Origin: UBA7672 sp041398245
Lineage (GTDB): Bacteria > Pseudomonadota > Alphaproteobacteria > Caulobacterales > Hyphomonadaceae
Direction of reading: 5' to 3'
NCBI GenBank assembly: GCA_041398245.1
Contig: JAWKVC010000004.1
Span: 62,001 to 126,000, forward strand
DNA length: 64,000 bases
Shown here in pieces: positions 60,386-64,000 of this stretch. Numbering within the stretch: the stretch's first letter is position 1; each line of letters opens with the position of its first letter. A program made the translations under genes and the position numbers. The notes under the pieces were generated by a model. It saw only the letters and a list, made by a program, of their open reading frames with translations, was not told the origin of the DNA and searched no databases.

Positions 60386-60679
60386 ATGTGGCCATTTGAA
60401 TCGCAACGCCGGAAAGCCGTCGTCGTCCTGCACGTCGATCAGGAAGGCATCGCCAAGGGCGCCTATTTCCGCGGCGATGCGGATGTTCTCATCATCGATG
60501 AGCGCGATCCCCGGAACCGCGTCTATCGCATGCGCGCTGAAACGCCGGATGCTGAACTGCGCCGCCGGATCGGCAAGCATCCGCTCGGCCGGATGCTCGA
60601 TGCGCCGAAGCGCAAGGCGCGCGACCAGCTGCCGATGCTGAACCTTCACTGGCGGACCGACGGCGCGCAGGCGAGCTAG
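60386..60679 (+). CDS. Small cytoplasmic protein of unknown function
   Basis: 97 residues from the ATG at 60386 (AGGGG upstream). Beta-rich N-terminal half (RKAVVVLHVDQEGIAKGAYF, ADVLIIDERDPRNRVYRM) followed by charged helices (AELRRRIGKHPLGRMLDAPK). No signal peptide. No family recognised; the composition is consistent with a real gene. It converges on ampG with 17 bp between the stops. Confidence 0.65.
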   Translation: MWPFESQRRKAVVVLHVDQEGIAKGAYFRGDADVLIIDERDPRNRVYRMRAETPDAELRRRIGKHPLGRMLDAPKRKARDQLPMLNLHWRTDGAQAS

Positions 60680-60696
60680 CGGGAACTCGCCCGTCG

Positions 60697-62451
60697 CTAT
60701 TCTGCGGGTTGGGGGGCCGGGGCGGTCTCCGGCTTCGGCAGACGCGACTGGCGATACCATTCGGCGGCGCTGAGCGCGACAGCGATCATCCCGAGCCAGG
60801 CTGTCAGCACGAAGAAGTCGTGGAAGCCGTTCTCGTCGATGAACTTGCCGAGCGGCACCCGGCCAAGCGATCCGATCAGCATGGTGAGCGACGCCAGCAG
60901 CGCGTATTGGACCGCCGCAAAGCGCGGATTCACGATCGAGGTCAGATAGGCGACGAACGCCACGCTGGCGAGGCCGCCCGCCAGATTCTCCATGGCGATA
61001 GCGACGGTGAGGCGTGACAGCGCCGGGTCCATGCCGGTCGCGCCCAGCGCGCCGCCCAGTCCCGTCGCGCCGAGGAAGGCGTTCATGCCCTGCCCGCCAG
61101 CCGCAAGATCCGCGAACAGGAGGTTGGTGATCGCGCTCAGGAAAGCGCCGATGACAAGGCAAGGCAGCCTGCCGATGAACAGGAGCAGCGCGCCGCCCGC
61201 AGCCGCGCCCGCGACCGTCATCAGCACGCCGAATGTTTTCGATGCGATGGCGACATCAGTGTTCGAATGACCGAGCGCGCCGAGACTGATCTCGGGATGG
61301 CCGGTCAGACCGACGGCGGGATCGCCGAGATAGAACGTGTAGGCGAAGCTGCCCCAGATCAGGTCGACGAACCGGTAGGACAGGACCAGCAGAAGGATCA
61401 GCACCGCCGCCCATTTCAGGCGATGGATCAGGTCCATCAGGGGATCGAGCACAGTGTGGAACAACGCATCGGCGATCTTGTCGACGCGCGCGCCGGTGGC
61501 CTCGCGATGCGCCGCCGCCGTAGGCGACCGGCGCAACAACCATGCCGCCACCAGACCCGGCGCAATCACCGACAGGAAGACGATGATCGGCCCCTGCTCC
61601 ACCGTGAAAGCCGATGCGCTGGGCGGCTTCGCGGACATCAGCGAGCTCGCCGTGAAGTTCCCGATCAGGAAGATCGCGACCGCCCACCCCAGCGCCACCG
61701 CGCCGACCGAATAGCGGATGGTGTCGCGCGAGAGGCCGCCGGCATAGCTTGGCCGCTTGTCGCGCTCGCCCGCCTGCTCGGCGGCATGGTCAGGCTCCGG
61801 CGCGACGAACGTTCCAACAGTCGCCAGGATCATGCCGGCGGCGATAAGGCCGTAGATCACCGACCACGGGATGTGATCGGCCAGCATCAGCGCGAACATG
61901 CCGGTGAACAGCCCGGCGATGCGATAGCCGAACTGGTAGAGCGCGGACATGATGTCCTTGTCTTCATCGCTGGTTGCGACCTCGATCCGCCACGCATCCA
62001 GCACGATGTCGTGCGTTGCCGAGGCGAACGCCACCAGCACGCCGATCAGCGCCACATAGGCGATCGACGTCGCCGGTTGCGAGAAGGCCAGCAGCACCAG
62101 AAGCGCTGCAATGATGGTCTGCATCGTCAACAGCCAGGCGCGGCGCGGGCCAAGTTTGGTCAGCCACGGAATGCCGAGCTTCGGGAACCACGCCTTCTGC
62201 AGACCGGGCGACCAGATGAACTTGTAGCTGTAGGCGAGGATGATGACAGAGAGCACGCCGATCTCGCCGGGCGTGATCCCCTCTTCCGTCAGCCAGGCGT
62301 TGAGCGTGCCGAGGACGGCGCCATAGGGAATGCCCGCCGCCAGCGCCAGCAGCAGCATGGCCAGCATCTTGCGGTCGCCGAGGGATCGCAGCGCCCGCAG
62401 CCAGCGCGGCGTTGGCTTGGCAGGTGCGGCGCCTGGCGTGGCTTCCGTCAT
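60697..62451 (-). CDS. ampG: AmpG-type muropeptide permease (MFS)
   Basis: 584 residues with about 12-14 transmembrane helices. AmpG imports GlcNAc-anhydroMurNAc peptides for peptidoglycan recycling and feeds beta-lactamase induction in some bacteria. Family features: MLLLALAAGIPYGAVLGTLN, AWLTEEGITPGEIGVLSVII, YSYKFIWSPGLQ, ATHDIVLDAWRIEV and the C-terminal AMENLAGGLASVAFVAYLTS. The central part (about 230-420) carries longer loops than E. coli AmpG, as is usual in alphaproteobacteria. Start overlaps the histidine kinase stop (ATGA). Confidence 0.92.
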   Translation of the reverse strand: MTEATPGAAPAKPTPRWLRALRSLGDRKMLAMLLLALAAGIPYGAVLGTLNAWLTEEGITPGEIGVLSVIILAYSYKFIWSPGLQKAWFPKLGIPWLTKLGPRRAWLLTMQTIIAALLVLLAFSQPATSIAYVALIGVLVAFASATHDIVLDAWRIEVATSDEDKDIMSALYQFGYRIAGLFTGMFALMLADHIPWSVIYGLIAAGMILATVGTFVAPEPDHAAEQAGERDKRPSYAGGLSRDTIRYSVGAVALGWAVAIFLIGNFTASSLMSAKPPSASAFTVEQGPIIVFLSVIAPGLVAAWLLRRSPTAAAHREATGARVDKIADALFHTVLDPLMDLIHRLKWAAVLILLLVLSYRFVDLIWGSFAYTFYLGDPAVGLTGHPEISLGALGHSNTDVAIASKTFGVLMTVAGAAAGGALLLFIGRLPCLVIGAFLSAITNLLFADLAAGGQGMNAFLGATGLGGALGATGMDPALSRLTVAIAMENLAGGLASVAFVAYLTSIVNPRFAAVQYALLASLTMLIGSLGRVPLGKFIDENGFHDFFVLTAWLGMIAVALSAAEWYRQSRLPKPETAPAPQPAE

Positions 62452-64000
62452 TCGGCGGCCTGTTTCTGCTGCCGCGCCCAGCTCAGCGCGATCTCGCGCA
62501 GGCGCGGCGGATCGATGGGCTTCGCGGCAAGCTGCGACACGCCCGCCGCCTTCGCTTCCATTTCGAGATCGGGATCGACATCGGCCGTCAGCGCAACAAT
62601 CGGCGTCTCGGCCGCCGGGCCGCCAAGACGGCGGATGCGACGCGTCGCCTCCAGCCCATCCATCACAGGCATGCGGATATCCATGAAGATAACCGAATAG
62701 AGGGTTTCGCCCGCCCTTTCCAGCGCTTCGGCCCCGGTTCCTGCAGTGTCGACGCGGAACCCGGCAGCGGTGAGCGCGCTTCGCGCCAGCAGCGCGTTGA
62801 CGGCATTGTCGTCTGCAATCAGCGCGATGCCCGCCTCGCCGGGCTTCATCGTCTCTTCCGCCGCATCCGGCTGCACGGCGCCCGCCAGCGTCAGGCCGAC
62901 GCGCTCGACAATGGAGGCCGCGCGCAACGGCCGGATGAGATAGCCGGCGCAGCCCATCGCGCGGAACTGTTCGATGCGGGAACGATCGCCGGGCCGCAGC
63001 ACGACCAGCGTCCTCCGCCGTTTCGCGATCTCCTGGATCTGCGCCGGCGGCAGCGCCGCGTCGAGAATGACGAGATCGGCCTGACCCACATCCGTGACGA
63101 GTCTGGCGCCGCCCTGCGCCAGCGCGGCGATGCAGGCCAGCATCGAGGTCGGCGCAAGATCCATCGCAACCCGCAATGGCCGGCCCCGCAGTGCGCGTTG
63201 CGGCGCGCGCGCCTGCTGCACCGCCTTCAGCGGAACCTCGACCACGAACATGGCGCCATGTCCGAAGGACGATGTGACGCTGACATGTCCGTTCATCGCT
63301 TCGACAAGGCGCGCGACGATCGCAAGACCAAGTCCCACGCCGCCATCGCGGCGCGCATCGGCGGCGTTCACCTGGCTGAACGCCTCGAACAGTTTCGCCT
63401 TGGCATGATCCGGCACGCCCACGCCTGTGTCGCGCACGACAAGTTCAAGGCCTTCGCCTCCCTTGCCCTGCCGCGCCACGATCAGCACGCCGCCGCTGGA
63501 TGTGAACTTGATGGCGTTGCCCGCGAGATTGAACAGGATCTGGCGCAGCCGCGCAGCGTCCCCGATCAGGCGCGGCGCCAGATCGGGATCGACAATGGCG
63601 GCGATGTCGAGCCCCGCCGCATGCGCGCGCGGCGCCAGCAACTCGGCGACATCCTGCACGAGGTCGGATGGATCGAACGGCGCTTCATCGAGCGGGATGT
63701 CGCCCGCCTCCAGCCGCGAGAAGTCGAGCACGTTGTTGAGGAGATCGAGCAGGCGCGACCCCGACTTGCGGATCGCGCTGGCATAGTCGCGCTGCGCTGG
63801 CGTCAGCTCGGTTTCTTCCAGCAGCGCCGCCATGCCGAGAATGCCGTTGAGCGGCGTCCGAATCTCATGGCTCACAGCCGCCGTGAAGCGGTGCGCTGCA
63901 TCCGGCGCCTCGTTGAGATCGGCGGTCGCAAGGCGCAGGCCGCAAACCGGCGCAGACACGCGCCATCTGCGGCCGGCCGTGTCGACAATCTGGCTCGCCA
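62448..64000 (-). CDS. Hybrid sensor histidine kinase (5' end outside window)
   Basis: The open frame runs off the window end, so the N-terminal sensor is missing; a GTG at 63959 is internal. Present parts: HisKA dimerisation helix with phospho-acceptor His in RFTAAVSHEIRTPLNGILGM; HATPase domain with N box FNLAGNAIKF, G1 VVRDTGVGVP and G2 GGVGLGLAIV; a degenerate receiver-like segment (about 150 residues) lacking a clear phospho-Asp; and a C-terminal receiver IALIADDNAVNALLARSALT with Asp in FMDIRMPVMDGLE. Translationally coupled to ampG, so both may respond to cell-wall state. Confidence 0.92.
   Translation of the reverse strand, partial: ASQIVDTAGRRWRVSAPVCGLRLATADLNEAPDAAHRFTAAVSHEIRTPLNGILGMAALLEETELTPAQRDYASAIRKSGSRLLDLLNNVLDFSRLEAGDIPLDEAPFDPSDLVQDVAELLAPRAHAAGLDIAAIVDPDLAPRLIGDAARLRQILFNLAGNAIKFTSSGGVLIVARQGKGGEGLELVVRDTGVGVPDHAKAKLFEAFSQVNAADARRDGGVGLGLAIVARLVEAMNGHVSVTSSFGHGAMFVVEVPLKAVQQARAPQRALRGRPLRVAMDLAPTSMLACIAALAQGGARLVTDVGQADLVILDAALPPAQIQEIAKRRRTLVVLRPGDRSRIEQFRAMGCAGYLIRPLRAASIVERVGLTLAGAVQPDAAEETMKPGEAGIALIADDNAVNALLARSALTAAGFRVDTAGTGAEALERAGETLYSVIFMDIRMPVMDGLEATRRIRRLGGPAAETPIVALTADVDPDLEMEAKAAGVSQLAAKPIDPPRLREIALSWARQQKQAAE

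Overview
The window is a GC-rich, gene-dense piece of an alphaproteobacterial chromosome close to the replication origin. The family content points to a Caulobacterales/Hyphomonadales-type organism: rpsT-dnaA-dnaN-recF-gyrB, rimP-nusA-ylxR-infB, fabA-fabB-fabI, hemW-rdgB-rph-hrcA-grpE and rsmI-yraN-gshB-comM blocks, a UrcA-family protein, a CtrA-type TTAA-N7-TTAA box and clustered GANTC sites. The genus is not identified from sequence alone.

Layout. 1-4.2 kb: a cut-off metallo-beta-lactamase-fold lipoprotein, a small lipoprotein, an SH3-type secreted protein, a tandem-TIR protein of lower GC, and a D-2-hydroxyacid dehydrogenase. 4.4-8.7 kb: an SH3-type protein and the unsaturated fatty acid set fabA, fabB, fabI, interrupted by one secreted protein on the other strand. 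9-12.2 kb: udk and rbfA (rbfA has left its usual place beside infB), a secreted protein and an Ada-type alkylation repair protein. 12.2-15.5 kb: an SPFH/ribbon-helix-helix/small membrane protein operon with a striking three-site operator, facing a small membrane peptide, an alpha/beta hydrolase and a PH-domain protein. 15.5-19.3 kb: a large secreted DUF6351 protein, a DedA/YqaA-type membrane protein and a DUF2059 lipoprotein. 19.4-25.6 kb: the rimP-nusA-ylxR-infB operon with a recognisable promoter, a leader hairpin and a 3' hairpin.

25.6-27.3 kb holds two lineage-specific genes. 27.4-34.6 kb is the replication block (gyrB, recF, dnaN, dnaA, rpsT), with a 470-bp dnaA-rpsT spacer. 34.7-36.5 kb has an enoyl-CoA hydratase and two uncharacterised genes; a near-perfect parS centromere site lies at 36.64 kb just before comM. 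38.4-45 kb carries gshB, a BON-domain lipoprotein, yraN, rsmI, an LpoA-like protein, hemW and rdgB. 45-49.6 kb is an accessory block (DUF2975 plus XRE regulator, membrane-embedded AraC-type regulator, UrcA protein, Nudix hydrolase, class A beta-lactamase) that separates rdgB from rph. 49.6-52.1 kb is rph, hrcA, grpE. 52.3-58.9 kb: an isoprenylcysteine-methyltransferase-like protein, a TetR regulator facing a carotenoid oxygenase, a DUF2061 protein, then an MBOAT/SGNH O-acyltransferase pair and a polysaccharide deacetylase. 59-64 kb: a DUF1217 flagellar-type protein under a CtrA box, a small protein, and AmpG translationally coupled to a hybrid histidine kinase cut by the window end.

Data quality. 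gyrB and the carotenoid oxygenase each carry an obvious frameshift, and the alpha/beta hydrolase probably a third. gyrB is essential, so at least some are likely sequence errors. Dispersed repeats include two inverted hairpin-pair (REPIN-like) elements and one 35-bp inverted repeat. No rRNA, tRNA, CRISPR array, insertion sequence or prophage was seen.
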